Shown: positions 35,399 through 43,922 of the stretch, in pieces | Layout: each line of letters starts with the position of its first letter | How positions within the stretch are numbered: position 1 is the stretch's first letter | NCBI GenBank assembly: GCA_030527665.1 | Contig: JAUNAK010000005.1 | Location: 1-64,000, forward strand | DNA: 64,000 nt | Origin: Eubacteriales bacterium | GTDB lineage: Bacteria > Bacillota > Clostridia > Lachnospirales > Lachnospiraceae | Direction of reading: 5' to 3' | Notes under the pieces: generated by a model | Seen by the model: only the letters and a program-made list of their open reading frames with translations | Database searches by the model: none | Told to the model about the DNA's origin: nothing | Position numbers and translations under genes: made by a program

Positions 35399-36931
35399 CT
35401 ACACAACATCCGCAGTGGTCAGATTTTCGCCGTTCATAACCTTCTCGATCAGAGAGGCTGCTCTTTTTACTCTGGCAGTATTCGGATACGTCACATAGGA
35501 ATAGCCGCCCTGCATCGAATAAGAAGCATCCGAACCTCCCTCTCCTGTTACCGCAAAGGACTTGATATCCCACTCGGCCATATCATCGATCTGCATCCTG
35601 ACAAGAGCAGAAATGTCATTCGGTTTCAGATTCGTTGCGAACATACCTTCCAGACTATCCATGATTTCATTGTAATTCATCAGGATCTTCGGACTTCCGG
35701 ATGTCACTTTATTCATGATAGCTGTAATGACACGCATTTCATTTTTTCCGCGGTCATTATCTCCTGCCGGCAGACTGTAACGTTCACGTGCAAATGCCAG
35801 TGCCTGCTTACCGTTCATTTTGTTCTCGCCTTCCACAAATGAATAATGATCCGTCCAGGCATCAAATTCATAGGATGAATACACGGTAATGCCGCCGATC
35901 GCATCGATCAAAGTTTCAAATCCGGTGAAATTGATCTGCGAATAATATCCGATCTCTATTCCATACAGCTGTTCCAATGTCTGAATCGAATTATCGATAC
36001 CGTATAATCCGCAGTGGGTAAGCTTATCCATCTCATTGTTTCCTGCTGGGTTTTTTACATAGAAATCCCGCGGGGTATTCAACAGCAGTACCTGCCTGGT
36101 TTTTGGGTTCATGACCATCAGAATATTGACATCACTTCTGCCCTTCACCAGCTTCTTATTTCTGGTATCCGAGCCGCTGATATACATAATGAACGGCTCT
36201 TCGGTAATTGTAGAAGCAGCATCTGCCTGCAGTCCTCCTGCAGCCTTTTCTTCCTCCGCGTCTTCCGCTGCCGCAGATACGATCGGTACCTCATATACCA
36301 TTCTTGTATTGGTCTTAAAATCCTTATACTCTTCCGTATCCGCAAGTATCTCTGCGTAAGCTTCGTCCAAAATCAGTGCCTGTACTTTTCCTTCATACAA
36401 TGCACCGGCACAGTCCATCATGCTTCCCATGGGAACCACGGTAATCGATTGATTCAGGTCGCCGTCGATTGCCTCCACTGCCTGCTCCGTATTCTCGCGA
36501 TCGACATTTGCAATTACGCCAAATGCAAATGCCGCAGTATCACGCAATTTGACAGCCGGACTTGCTTTTCTGACGTACACACCGATCGTTGTCTGTACAT
36601 CCATATCTGCAGAGGTCACCGCCTGTACCGTCTCGGTCACGCGAAAAGCCACCGCCGCAACACCGATCGATCCAAATGCCATCACCAATGCAAGAAAAAG
36701 TCCGATGCCTCTCCTGATTCTTCGTCCGATTCCCGGACGCTTATTCAGACCGCTGAACATCAGCCATGTTGTAAACAGAAAAAGTATAATAATCGTTCCT
36801 GCTGCCAGCAGCAGATAATCATCCGGAAGCATATTCAGCAGATCCAGATAATAAATAGCAAATATTCCCAAAGAGACCTGCAGAAAAACCGCAGCAAGTG
36901 CAATAGGAAGCCAGCGTTTTGTCTTGTACAT
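35399..36931 (-). CDS. LCP (LytR-CpsA-Psr) family cell-wall protein
   Basis: LCP enzymes transfer undecaprenyl-linked glycopolymers, such as teichoic acids or capsule, onto peptidoglycan at the outer face of the membrane. The 510-residue protein has three N-terminal membrane helices (within the first 105 residues), an intervening ~120-residue extracytoplasmic domain, and an LCP domain from about 265 with the motifs SDVNILMVMNPKTRQVLLLNTPRDFYV and ALAFARERYSLPAGDNDRGKNEM. The start at 36931 follows GGCAGGG. A start seven codons earlier is less well placed. A sigma-A promoter lies at 36962-36990. Confidence 0.92.
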   Translation of the reverse strand: MYKTKRWLPIALAAVFLQVSLGIFAIYYLDLLNMLPDDYLLLAAGTIIILFLFTTWLMFSGLNKRPGIGRRIRRGIGLFLALVMAFGSIGVAAVAFRVTETVQAVTSADMDVQTTIGVYVRKASPAVKLRDTAAFAFGVIANVDRENTEQAVEAIDGDLNQSITVVPMGSMMDCAGALYEGKVQALILDEAYAEILADTEEYKDFKTNTRMVYEVPIVSAAAEDAEEEKAAGGLQADAASTITEEPFIMYISGSDTRNKKLVKGRSDVNILMVMNPKTRQVLLLNTPRDFYVKNPAGNNEMDKLTHCGLYGIDNSIQTLEQLYGIEIGYYSQINFTGFETLIDAIGGITVYSSYEFDAWTDHYSFVEGENKMNGKQALAFARERYSLPAGDNDRGKNEMRVITAIMNKVTSGSPKILMNYNEIMDSLEGMFATNLKPNDISALVRMQIDDMAEWDIKSFAVTGEGGSDASYSMQGGYSYVTYPNTARVKRAASLIEKVMNGENLTTADVV

Positions 36932-36961
36932 ATTTGACCCTGCCTTTCGCATATCTCATAG

Positions 36962-36990
36962 ATTTTAACACATGGCTTTTCCGGTCTCAA
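36962..36990 (-). promoter_or_regulatory. sigma-A promoter of the LCP gene
   Basis: Minus-strand TTGAGA (36985-36990), a 17-base spacer and TAAAAT (36962-36967), about 30 bases before the ATG. Confidence 0.7.
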
Positions 36991-37069
36991 TTGTATTTTC
37001 CAATGATTCCCCTGAAATTGCGCTCGCATTTTCTGATAATTGGGAAAATCGTGTTTTCCGCTGCCTTTG

Positions 37070-37098
37070 TTGACGCATTCTTCTTCCATTGTTAAAAT
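37070..37098 (+). promoter_or_regulatory. sigma-A promoter of the PH-like protein gene
   Basis: TTGACG (37070-37075), a 17-base spacer and TAAAAT (37093-37098), 60 bases before the ATG at 37158. It is divergent from the LCP promoter. Confidence 0.75.
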
Positions 37099-37157
37099 AC
37101 AGATAACTAAATCGACTCTCTGCAGGTATCAGATACAACAACGAGGAGGTATCTCTA

Positions 37158-37583
37158 ATGAATAAACAGAAACTTGTCTGGTATGCCAGAAAACGCATCT
37201 GGTGCGGTCTTCCCTGGACATTCACAAAATACGGAATTTCGCAGGATCGTCTCTTTGTCGAATCCGGGTTCTTCACAACCAATCAGCTGGAAGTTCGACT
37301 GTATCGAATCCTGAATGTTCGTCTGCAGCGCTCTTTTATCCAGAAGCTCTTCGGACTGGGAACCGTTCATATCGATTCTTCCGATAAAGATCTGGAATGC
37401 TTCGATATCAAAAACATTCGAAAGGCAGAAGAGGTAAAAGAAATGCTCTCTCAGGCAGTTGAGGCTGAACGCCTGCGGAACCGTGTCTCTGCCAGAGAAT
37501 ACATGTCAGATAATCATGATATGGATGAGTTTCATGATCATTTTCCGGATGAGGATGATATGCATTCGGATGATGATTATTAA
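37158..37583 (+). CDS. bacterial PH-like (YdbS/DUF304-type) domain protein
   Basis: A 141-residue cytoplasmic protein. Residues 1-100 look like a bacterial pleckstrin-homology domain of the YdbS/YdbT kind without the usual membrane helices: TKYGISQDRLFVESGFFTTNQLEVRLYRILNVRLQRSFIQKLFGLGTVHI, then a final helix IRKAEEVKEMLSQAVEAER. The last 30 residues are strongly acidic with many His, Asp and Met (from SDNHDMDEF). Function is unknown. The start has GAGGAGG upstream and a terminator follows at 37598-37638. Confidence 0.8.
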   Translation: MNKQKLVWYARKRIWCGLPWTFTKYGISQDRLFVESGFFTTNQLEVRLYRILNVRLQRSFIQKLFGLGTVHIDSSDKDLECFDIKNIRKAEEVKEMLSQAVEAERLRNRVSAREYMSDNHDMDEFHDHFPDEDDMHSDDDY

Positions 37584-37597
37584 TAGACATACCCAAA

Positions 37598-37638
37598 GGA
37601 CTATGTACCGGCGTCTGCCGCAGGTACATAGTCCTTTT
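37598..37638 (+). terminator. intrinsic terminator of the PH-like protein gene
   Basis: A perfect 12-bp stem GGACTATGTACC / GGTACATAGTCC followed by TTTT. Confidence 0.9.
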
Positions 37639-37644
37639 GTACAT

Positions 37645-37750
37645 ATTCGCATTCCGCGCTGCCACGCTCCATGCTCATGTCCGGGGCACTCAGCATATGT
37701 CTGTGTATCCTGCCATGCAAGCATGGCGTATACACAGCCACATGCTGAGC
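37645..37750. repeat. 106-bp palindromic repeat, copy 1
   Basis: Direct repeat of 37817-37922 with an offset of 172 and only a few differences (GCTGCC versus GTTATC, and one base near the right end). Each copy contains a ~61-base near-perfect palindrome running from CTCAGCAT to ATGCTGAG, with centre GCCATGCAAGCATGGC. Confidence 0.9.
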
Positions 37751-37774
37751 CCCACCACTTTGCTCCTATGAAAG

Positions 37775-37808
37775 TCGATTGCTCCGTGCTTCGCACTCCC
37801 GCAATCGA
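37775..37808. repeat. hairpin between the two 106-bp repeats
   Basis: TCGATTGC (37775-37782) pairs with GCAATCGA (37801-37808), enclosing GTGCTTCGCACTCCC, which occurs inverted at 26315-26329. GCTCCTATGAAAG just left of it is an inverted copy of the last bases of the glcK gene (37922-37934). Confidence 0.75.
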
Positions 37809-37816
37809 CCCCGGGC

Positions 37817-37922
37817 ATTCGCATTCCGCGTTATCACGCTCCATGCTCATGTCCGGGGCACTCAGCATATGTCTGTGTATCCTGCCATGCAAGCATGGCG
37901 TATACACAGCCGCATGCTGAGC
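37817..37922. repeat. 106-bp palindromic repeat, copy 2
   Basis: See copy 1 at 37645-37750. This copy ends three bases before the glcK stop codon and would be transcribed as the 3' end of the glcK message. Confidence 0.9.
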
Positions 37923-37924
37923 TT

Positions 37925-38863
37925 TCATAGGAGCATCTTTACGGCGCCGTAGATGCCGGCGTCGTTGCCGAGCTTTGCAGCAGCGATCGGCGTGTTCTCT
38001 GATGCATGAAAAGCATATTTTTTATAGCAGCTGCGGACCGGATCGATCAGAACTGCTCCTGCTCTGGATACGCCGCCTCCAATGACAAAGATATCCGGAG
38101 CAAGTACACAGGAGATTGCTGCCAGTGCCTGCCCAAGCATTTCGCAGGTTCGATTGGCGATCTCCAGAGCTGCTGCATCTCCGTTTCTTGCCGCATCAAA
38201 TACGATCTTGGCACTTACATAGGGTGCTTTCCGAAGACTTGTCTTATCTTTGTAAGACCGCAGATATCTTCTGGCAGCTTTTGCAATTCCGGGTGCGGAA
38301 CAATACTGCTCCAGATGACCATGCTTACCGCAGCCACAGGTATCCCATTCCCGCCTATTCACGCAGATATGCCCGATCTCACCGCCGGCTCCGCCCAGGC
38401 CTTCCATGATTTTTCCATCCAGAATGATACCTCCGCCGACACCGGTTCCGAGAGTAACCATAACCACATTGCGGAAGCCTTCTGCGCTGCCTTTCCACAT
38501 TTCTCCCAATGCTGCCACATTGGCATCGTTACCTACCTTTACCGGTATGCCATCCAGCAAAGCAGACAATTCCTCCGCAACATTTTTTACTCCCCAGCCC
38601 AGATTCACGCAGCGATTTACAACGCTCTGTCCGGTAACGGCTCCCGGCACACCGATTCCGACACCTTCCACTTCCGACATGGAAATCCCGCTCATTTCCA
38701 GTGTTTTTCGTATCGATTCCGCAATAGATGGCAGAATATGCTTTCCTTCTTCCGCCTTTATCGTCCGAACCTCCTTCTTTTCCAGAAGTTCTCCTGCAGT
38801 AGTAAAAAATCCAATCTTTGCACTGGATCCGCCCAGATCGATTCCGATTGCATATGTCTTCAT
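37925..38863 (-). CDS. glcK: ROK family glucokinase
   Basis: Phosphorylates glucose to glucose 6-phosphate with ATP. The 312-residue ROK protein has the phosphate-binding motif DLGGSSAKIG, the sugar-binding signature GEIGHICVNRREWDTCGCGKHGHLEQY with the zinc-binding cysteine/histidine cluster, and no N-terminal helix-turn-helix, so it is a kinase and not a ROK repressor. It resembles B. subtilis GlcK. AAAGGATG precedes the ATG at 38863. It lies 21 bases behind the membrane protein gene at 38885 and is probably cotranscribed. Confidence 0.94.
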   Translation of the reverse strand: MKTYAIGIDLGGSSAKIGFFTTAGELLEKKEVRTIKAEEGKHILPSIAESIRKTLEMSGISMSEVEGVGIGVPGAVTGQSVVNRCVNLGWGVKNVAEELSALLDGIPVKVGNDANVAALGEMWKGSAEGFRNVVMVTLGTGVGGGIILDGKIMEGLGGAGGEIGHICVNRREWDTCGCGKHGHLEQYCSAPGIAKAARRYLRSYKDKTSLRKAPYVSAKIVFDAARNGDAAALEIANRTCEMLGQALAAISCVLAPDIFVIGGGVSRAGAVLIDPVRSCYKKYAFHASENTPIAAAKLGNDAGIYGAVKMLL

Positions 38864-38884
38864 GAACAGTCATCCTTTCTGCCG

Positions 38885-39784
38885 TTATTTTTCAAAACGA
38901 TACTGATATTCTGTCAATTGTCCATCCGTGAAGATAAAGCAGTAATACTCCTGCTCCCGATAGACCGCTGCCTGTGTTTCATCCTCATAGTCTACTGCTA
39001 CTGCATATTTCTGTTTTAGTGCATCTTTTACTTCCTGTCTGTCCATTCCCATCGATATGCCTTCCGGAAGTACCATGACATCCACCGTATTGGAACTCAG
39101 ATACCGTCCATCCCCGTCATCCATTACAAATGCCATGTCCATGGATGACGTCTTCTCATTTATTAGAGAAAGTACCAGCGTCGGCATCTCATCATCCTCA
39201 TCGGACACGAGAATATCCTCCTCCGAAAAGCCGGCATCCAGCCAGGATTCCCGAATTTCTTCAAGCGATGCAGTCAGACAGCCGTATCGGTCATCAGCCA
39301 GAATACTCTCTCTCAGACGATTCAGATCTTCTGCATTATTTTCAGCATATTCCTCTGCGTTCCCGTTTTCTGCATCCCCGGCACCTGCCTCCTCTGCATC
39401 TGCATTATTTTCTGCAGATGCAGACAACTCTTTGTCATCTGCAGAAGCCGGTTCTTCGGACTCCTCATCCTCTCCAAAGATATTCTCGAATCCTCTCTGT
39501 ATCCGCTCTGCAATTCCCGGTTCATCCGCCCTTGCAGCACTCCGGCTTCCGATCCACTGATTCACCTGTATGCCTGCAAGCACCAGAACCAGAATGATCA
39601 GCAGCACCGGAAGAAAAACAAACACCGCCGGAAGCTCCCTGGCCGCCTTTTCCTCTGCCGGCACTTTATCGCCATATACAGCCTTCTGCTGACTTTCCCA
39701 TGCAGACGAAACTACCGGAGAATGTTCCTGCAGAAGATACCGTTCACCCGGGGACAATCCCTCTGCACTGTTCTTTTTTTGCAT
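38885..39784 (-). CDS. single-pass membrane protein of unknown function
   Basis: A 299-residue protein with a cytoplasmic N-terminus of about 50 residues, one membrane helix (VFVFLPVLLIILVLVLAGI) and an acidic low-complexity linker rich in Glu, Asp, Ala and Asn (residues about 95-155). The ~130-residue extracytoplasmic domain has alternating strand-like segments (GISMGMDRQEVKDALKQKY, then YCFIFTDGQLTEYQYRFEK) and vaguely resembles BLIP/SmpA-like folds. This is inference. The ATG at 39784 has AAGGAG 13 bases upstream, a little far. A TTG 16 codons earlier is less likely. Confidence 0.72.
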   Translation of the reverse strand: MQKKNSAEGLSPGERYLLQEHSPVVSSAWESQQKAVYGDKVPAEEKAARELPAVFVFLPVLLIILVLVLAGIQVNQWIGSRSAARADEPGIAERIQRGFENIFGEDEESEEPASADDKELSASAENNADAEEAGAGDAENGNAEEYAENNAEDLNRLRESILADDRYGCLTASLEEIRESWLDAGFSEEDILVSDEDDEMPTLVLSLINEKTSSMDMAFVMDDGDGRYLSSNTVDVMVLPEGISMGMDRQEVKDALKQKYAVAVDYEDETQAAVYREQEYYCFIFTDGQLTEYQYRFEK

Positions 39785-39856
39785 TACGTTATCCCGTCTC
39801 CTTTTTTCTTTGCAGAATGCTGTTCCTTGCAAAATGCATCCATAATCGACTCTCTG

Positions 39857-40002
39857 CTCATGTTGTATATATACCGGCAGCAGGTGCTCTGAAGCCGCCG
39901 GTCCTTAGTGAGTGCAAGCTCCGGCGCAGCACGAGCTTAGTACCGCCGCTGCGTGCTGAAGGCAGCGAGAGCGCACCTGCCATGGTATATATACAACATG
40001 AG
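39857..40002. repeat. 146-nt inverted-repeat element with 19-bp perfect arms
   Basis: CTCATGTTGTATATATACC (39857-39875) and its exact complement at 39984-40002 are extended inward by an imperfect match (GGCAGCAGGTGCTCT with AGAGCGCACCTGCCAT). The interior has a further imperfect dyad (GGTCCTTAGTGAGTGC with GAGCTTAGTACC). It contains no gene and lies between purD and the gene at 38885-39784. Confidence 0.85.
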
Positions 40003-40057
40003 CGGCGAAGCAGATCTTCCCTGCGTTTTGCACAACCAACATTTCTGCATACCACGC

Positions 40058-40087
40058 AAAAAAGGAGCTGTGCAACAGCTCCTTTTA
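40058..40087 (-). terminator. intrinsic terminator of the pur operon
   Basis: AAAAGGAGCTGT pairs with ACAGCTCCTTTT with a very small loop. The minus strand continues with six T. It lies 7 bases past the purD stop codon. Confidence 0.9.
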
Positions 40088-40093
40088 CTACTA

Positions 40094-41374
40094 TCAGCCT
40101 TTGAACTCATCAATTGCATGACCAATATCATGACGATAGTATTTATTGTCGAAAGATACTCTGTCAACTGCCTTATATGCGTTGGCACGTGCTTCTTTCA
40201 GATCTTTTCCGAGTGCAGTGATTCCGAGAACACGTCCGCCGTTAGTGACAATCTCGCCTGCCTCGTTGAATTTTGTTCCTGCATGGAAGCAGAAGTTTCT
40301 GTCATCCCCTTTGAAGGAATCCAGTCCCTGGATCGGGAAGCCCTTCTCATAAGCTACCGGGTAGCCGTCACTTGCCAGAACAACACAGACACAGGCATCA
40401 TCCATGAACTGCAGATCGATCTGATCCAGAGTTCCGTCGATACATGCCTCACATACGTCGATGATGTCATTTTTCATACGCGGAAGAACAACCTGTGCCT
40501 CCGGATCACCGAATCTTGCATTGTACTCCAGAACCTTCGGTCCGTCCGGAGTCAGGATCAGTCCAAAGAAAATAACTCCCTTGAACGGACGTCCCTCTGC
40601 CTTCATTGCGTCAACGGTCGGCTGGAATACATATTTCTTGCAGAATTCTTCAACTTCCGGTGTATAGAACGGAGTCGGGGAGAAGTTGCCCATACCGCCG
40701 GTATTCAGACCTTCGTCACCGTCTTTGGCACGTTTGTGGTCCTGTGCGGATGCCATTGTTTTCACGATATTTCCGTCAACAAAGGACAGAACAGATACTT
40801 CACGTCCGGTAAGGAACTCCTCGATAACCATGGTGTTTCCGGCAGAACCGAACTTCTTGTCTTCCATGATCTCACGTACACCGGCTTTGGCTTCTTCCAG
40901 AGAATTGCAGATCAGAACACCTTTTCCCAGTGCCAGTCCGTCTGCTTTCAGAACGATCGGGAATTTTGCATTTTCCAGATAAGCAATAGCAGCTTCCGGA
41001 TCGGTGAAATTCTCATAGGCAGCAGTCGGGATATTGTATTTCTTCATCAGATCCTTGGAAAATGCCTTGGATCCCTCCAGGATCGCTGCATTTTTTCTCG
41101 GTCCGAATACACGGAGTCCCTCTACCTCAAAGGCATCAACGATACCGCCTACCAGCGGATCATCCATACCAACGATCGTCAGGTCGATCTCTTTTTCTTT
41201 TGCAAAAGCAACCAGCTTGTCAAACTCCATTGCCTTGATGTCTACACACTCGGCAACCTCTGCGATTCCTGCATTTCCCGGAGCACAGTAGATTTTGTCT
41301 GCTTTCGGGCTCTGTGCCACCTTCCATGCGATTGCATGCTCACGTCCGCCGCTTCCTACGATAAGAATTTTCAT
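40094..41374 (-). CDS. purD: phosphoribosylamine-glycine ligase
   Basis: GAR synthetase, the second step of de novo purine synthesis. It joins phosphoribosylamine and glycine with ATP. The 426-residue ATP-grasp protein has the N-terminal signature MKILIVGSGGREHAIAW, the ATP-grasp core (FPIVLKADGLALGKGV) and the metal-binding segment VLEYNARFGDPEAQ. Length is standard. GAGGAG precedes the ATG. It is the last gene of the purE-M-N-D cluster. Confidence 0.97.
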   Translation of the reverse strand: MKILIVGSGGREHAIAWKVAQSPKADKIYCAPGNAGIAEVAECVDIKAMEFDKLVAFAKEKEIDLTIVGMDDPLVGGIVDAFEVEGLRVFGPRKNAAILEGSKAFSKDLMKKYNIPTAAYENFTDPEAAIAYLENAKFPIVLKADGLALGKGVLICNSLEEAKAGVREIMEDKKFGSAGNTMVIEEFLTGREVSVLSFVDGNIVKTMASAQDHKRAKDGDEGLNTGGMGNFSPTPFYTPEVEEFCKKYVFQPTVDAMKAEGRPFKGVIFFGLILTPDGPKVLEYNARFGDPEAQVVLPRMKNDIIDVCEACIDGTLDQIDLQFMDDACVCVVLASDGYPVAYEKGFPIQGLDSFKGDDRNFCFHAGTKFNEAGEIVTNGGRVLGITALGKDLKEARANAYKAVDRVSFDNKYYRHDIGHAIDEFKG

Positions 41375-41402
41375 TGTTCATTTCTCCTCTTCTGTGTTCC
41401 AC

Positions 41403-42047
41403 TCAGATCTTTCCGAATGTGTAATCGTCAATAATAACCTTTCTGCCTTCGACACGAACTTTTCCGTTTGCAATCAGATTAATGGCTTCCGGCATAATCT
41501 TCCACTCTGCCTCTTCCATAACACGACGCTGCAGAACTTCCGGGGTATCTCCATCCTGTACGTAGACCGCTTTCTGAAGAATGATCGGTCCTGTATCGGT
41601 TCCGTCATCAACGAAATGGCAGGTTGCACCGGTCACGCGAACGCCCCTTTCCAGAACTTTCTCATGCACATGCAGTCCGTAAAAACCGGTTCCGCAGAAA
41701 GACGGAATGAGTGCCGGATGAATATTGATGATACGGTTCGGGAATGCCTCTACCATTTTCTTCGGAATAACGACCATACAGCCTGCCAGTACGACCAGAT
41801 CCGGCTCGTAAGACTGTACCTTCTCCAGATACGCTTCCTCAAAAGCAGCTCTTGTCTCAAACTGCTTCGGACTGATAACGATACCTTCGATTCCCTTATT
41901 TTCTGCACGGGTCAGTGCATATACTCCCGGATTATTGCTGATTACGGCACACACCTCTGCATTGGTGATCCTGCCTGCATCGATCGCATCCAGAATAGCC
42001 TGGAGGTTTGTACCGCCTCCGGATACAAGAACTACAATTCGCAGCAT
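41403..42047 (-). CDS. purN: phosphoribosylglycinamide formyltransferase
   Basis: Transfers a formyl group from 10-formyltetrahydrofolate to GAR, the third purine step. The 214 residues have the motif VLVSGGGTNLQAILD, the catalytic Asn-His-Asp set (INIHPALIPSFCG, then GATCHFVDDGTDTGPII) and normal length. AAAGGAG precedes the ATG at 42047. It sits between purM and purD. A hairpin lies in the 80-base gap to purM. Confidence 0.97.
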   Translation of the reverse strand: MLRIVVLVSGGGTNLQAILDAIDAGRITNAEVCAVISNNPGVYALTRAENKGIEGIVISPKQFETRAAFEEAYLEKVQSYEPDLVVLAGCMVVIPKKMVEAFPNRIINIHPALIPSFCGTGFYGLHVHEKVLERGVRVTGATCHFVDDGTDTGPIILQKAVYVQDGDTPEVLQRRVMEEAEWKIMPEAINLIANGKVRVEGRKVIIDDYTFGKI

Positions 42048-42069
42048 ATTTTTTCTCCTTTATTTACAA

Positions 42070-42107
42070 GGGCGACTGCCGCGTGCTGTGCACTGCCGCA
42101 ATCGCCC
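42070..42107. repeat. hairpin in the purM-purN gap
   Basis: GGGCGA-C-TGC pairs with GCA-A-TCGCCC around an inner GTGC/GCAC. The right half, GCACTGCCGCAATCGCCC, matches GCACTCCCGCAATCGACC at 37793-37810 at 16 of 18 positions, so it is a member of the same repeat family inserted inside the pur operon. Confidence 0.6.
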
Positions 42108-42127
42108 ACGAAGACTCTGTTCTGCGA

Positions 42128-43153
42128 TCAGATCAGATCGATTCCCTTTTCACCGGCTTCGATATGACCGATACGATATGCGTACTCTCCGGCTGCAATT
42201 GCTGCCTTCATTGCTTTCTCAGCATCTTCCGGTTTAACAGCAACAACCATACCGATACCCATATTGAAGGTATTGTACATCATCTGCTCGGCAACGTCGC
42301 CTTTTTTCTGCATCAGTTTGAAGATCGGCGGAACCGGATAGGATTCCTTCTCGATCACTGCTCTTGTTCCCTCCTTCAGCATACGCGGAACATTCTCATA
42401 GAAACCGCCGCCGGTAATATGGCTGCAGGCTTTTACGGTAACGCCTTCTGCTTTCAGTTTCTTGAGTGCTTTTACATAGATTCTGGTCGGAGCAAGCAGA
42501 ACATCTCCCAGTTTGCCGTCCAGCTCTTCATAATAGGTATCCAGAGATTCTGCTGTCATATCAAAGATCTTACGAACGAGCGAGAATCCGTTGCTGTGTA
42601 CACCTGTGGAAGCCAGACCGATCAGAACATCTCCTGCCTCCAGATTCTCTCCGGTGATCATATCCTTTTTATCAACAACACCTACAGCAAAACCAGCGAT
42701 ATCATAATCATCTTCCGGCATCAGACCCGGATGCTCAGCAGTCTCACCGCCGATCAGGGCACACTCAGACTGGATACAGCCGTCAGCAACACCTTTAACG
42801 ATCGTGGCGATCTTCTCCGGATAGTTCTTACCGCAGGCAATGTAGTCCAGGAAGAACAGCGGCTCGCCGCCTGCACATGCAATATCATTTACACACATGG
42901 CAACAGCATCGATTCCGATGGTGTCATGCTTATTCATGATCATGGAAAGCTTAACCTTGGTTCCGCATCCGTCTGTACCGGACAGAAGAACCGGCTCTTC
43001 CATGTCTTTGATCTTGGCAAGAGAGAAAGCACCGGAGAATCCGCCAAGTCCGCCAAGGACCTCTTCTCTCATGGTCTTCTTTACATGCTCTTTCATCAGT
43101 TCAACAGATTTGTATCCAGCTTCGATATCAACACCGGCATTCTTGTAATCCAT
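42128..43153 (-). CDS. purM: phosphoribosylformylglycinamidine cyclo-ligase
   Basis: AIR synthetase, which closes the imidazole ring in purine synthesis using ATP. The 341 residues carry DYKNAGVDIEAGYKSVELMK, the glycine-rich SGTDGCGTKVKL and ALIGGETAEHPG, all typical. The start at 43153 is set by GGAGGATC. A start four codons earlier overlaps that site. It is cotranscribed with purE upstream and purN downstream. Confidence 0.97.
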   Translation of the reverse strand: MDYKNAGVDIEAGYKSVELMKEHVKKTMREEVLGGLGGFSGAFSLAKIKDMEEPVLLSGTDGCGTKVKLSMIMNKHDTIGIDAVAMCVNDIACAGGEPLFFLDYIACGKNYPEKIATIVKGVADGCIQSECALIGGETAEHPGLMPEDDYDIAGFAVGVVDKKDMITGENLEAGDVLIGLASTGVHSNGFSLVRKIFDMTAESLDTYYEELDGKLGDVLLAPTRIYVKALKKLKAEGVTVKACSHITGGGFYENVPRMLKEGTRAVIEKESYPVPPIFKLMQKKGDVAEQMMYNTFNMGIGMVVAVKPEDAEKAMKAAIAAGEYAYRIGHIEAGEKGIDLI

Positions 43154-43189
43154 ACGATCCTCCATAATGTTAGTTAAAAAATCTATACT

Positions 43190-43699
43190 TTATTTTGCAG
43201 AGTATTCTTTATATCCAACTTCCTGCAGACGTGCATCCTTTGCAACAACGGCTTTTCTTCCGTCCTCACCGAAATCTTTTACCTTCTGCAGAAGCTCCGG
43301 ATCGGAAACACCGAGAATACGTGCAGCAAGGATCGCTGCATTCTTGGCCCCGTCAATGGCAACCGTTGCAACCGGAATACCGGAAGGCATCTGAACGATG
43401 GAATACAGAGCATCGGTACCGCCGAGTGCTCCGGATTTCAGCGGAACACCGATAACCGGAAGCGGAGAAAGCGCCGCTACCATTCCCGGAAGTGCTGCTG
43501 CCATTCCTGCACCTGCGATCAGGACCTTGATTCCTCTTTCTTCTGCGCTTCTTGCCCACTCTACCAGTTCTTCCGGTTCTCTGTGTGCAGAGATGATGCG
43601 CATCTCAAAAGAAATTCCAAACTGTTCCAGTATTTCTGCTGCCTTGGACATAACCGGCATATCCGAATCACTGCCCATGACGATTCCAACTTTAGCCAT
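43190..43699 (-). CDS. purE: N5-carboxyaminoimidazole ribonucleotide mutase
   Basis: Class I PurE, which converts N5-CAIR to CAIR. The 169-residue protein contains the active-site segments MGSDSDMPVM, ISAHREPEEL and GAGMAAALPGMVAALSPLPVIGVP. Class I normally works with PurK, whose gene is not in this window. It is the first gene of the cluster. AAAGGAG precedes the ATG and a promoter lies at 43818-43846. Confidence 0.97.
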   Translation of the reverse strand: MAKVGIVMGSDSDMPVMSKAAEILEQFGISFEMRIISAHREPEELVEWARSAEERGIKVLIAGAGMAAALPGMVAALSPLPVIGVPLKSGALGGTDALYSIVQMPSGIPVATVAIDGAKNAAILAARILGVSDPELLQKVKDFGEDGRKAVVAKDARLQEVGYKEYSAK

Positions 43700-43817
43700 G
43701 AAAATACTCCTTTATGTTTCAGTTGTTATAGTTGTAAAAAAATAAAAGCCAAACGAACGCTTCTCAACATACGGACAAGGTGCTTCCCTGTCTGCAGCGC
43801 AAAACTTTTACAGTACA

Positions 43818-43846
43818 TTTATACCATATATAAACGTTCTTGTCAG
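43818..43846 (-). promoter_or_regulatory. sigma-A promoter of the pur cluster
   Basis: Minus-strand CTGACA (43841-43846), a 17-base spacer and TATAAA (43818-43823), giving a leader of about 110 bases. I see no purine riboswitch fold (no conserved three-way junction core) in the leader. Confidence 0.7.
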
Positions 43847-43922
43847 ACGAAAAATCACCGTCGCAAAAATTCTGTGAATTCAAACAAAATACCTTCGTCC
43901 GCTTCATGAAACTGCGACACTT

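Noticed and set aside
43700..43840. Purine riboswitch or PurR box upstream of purE
   Set aside because: I looked for the conserved loop and three-way junction core of the purine riboswitch and for tandem PurR boxes and found neither. Only a promoter is clear.
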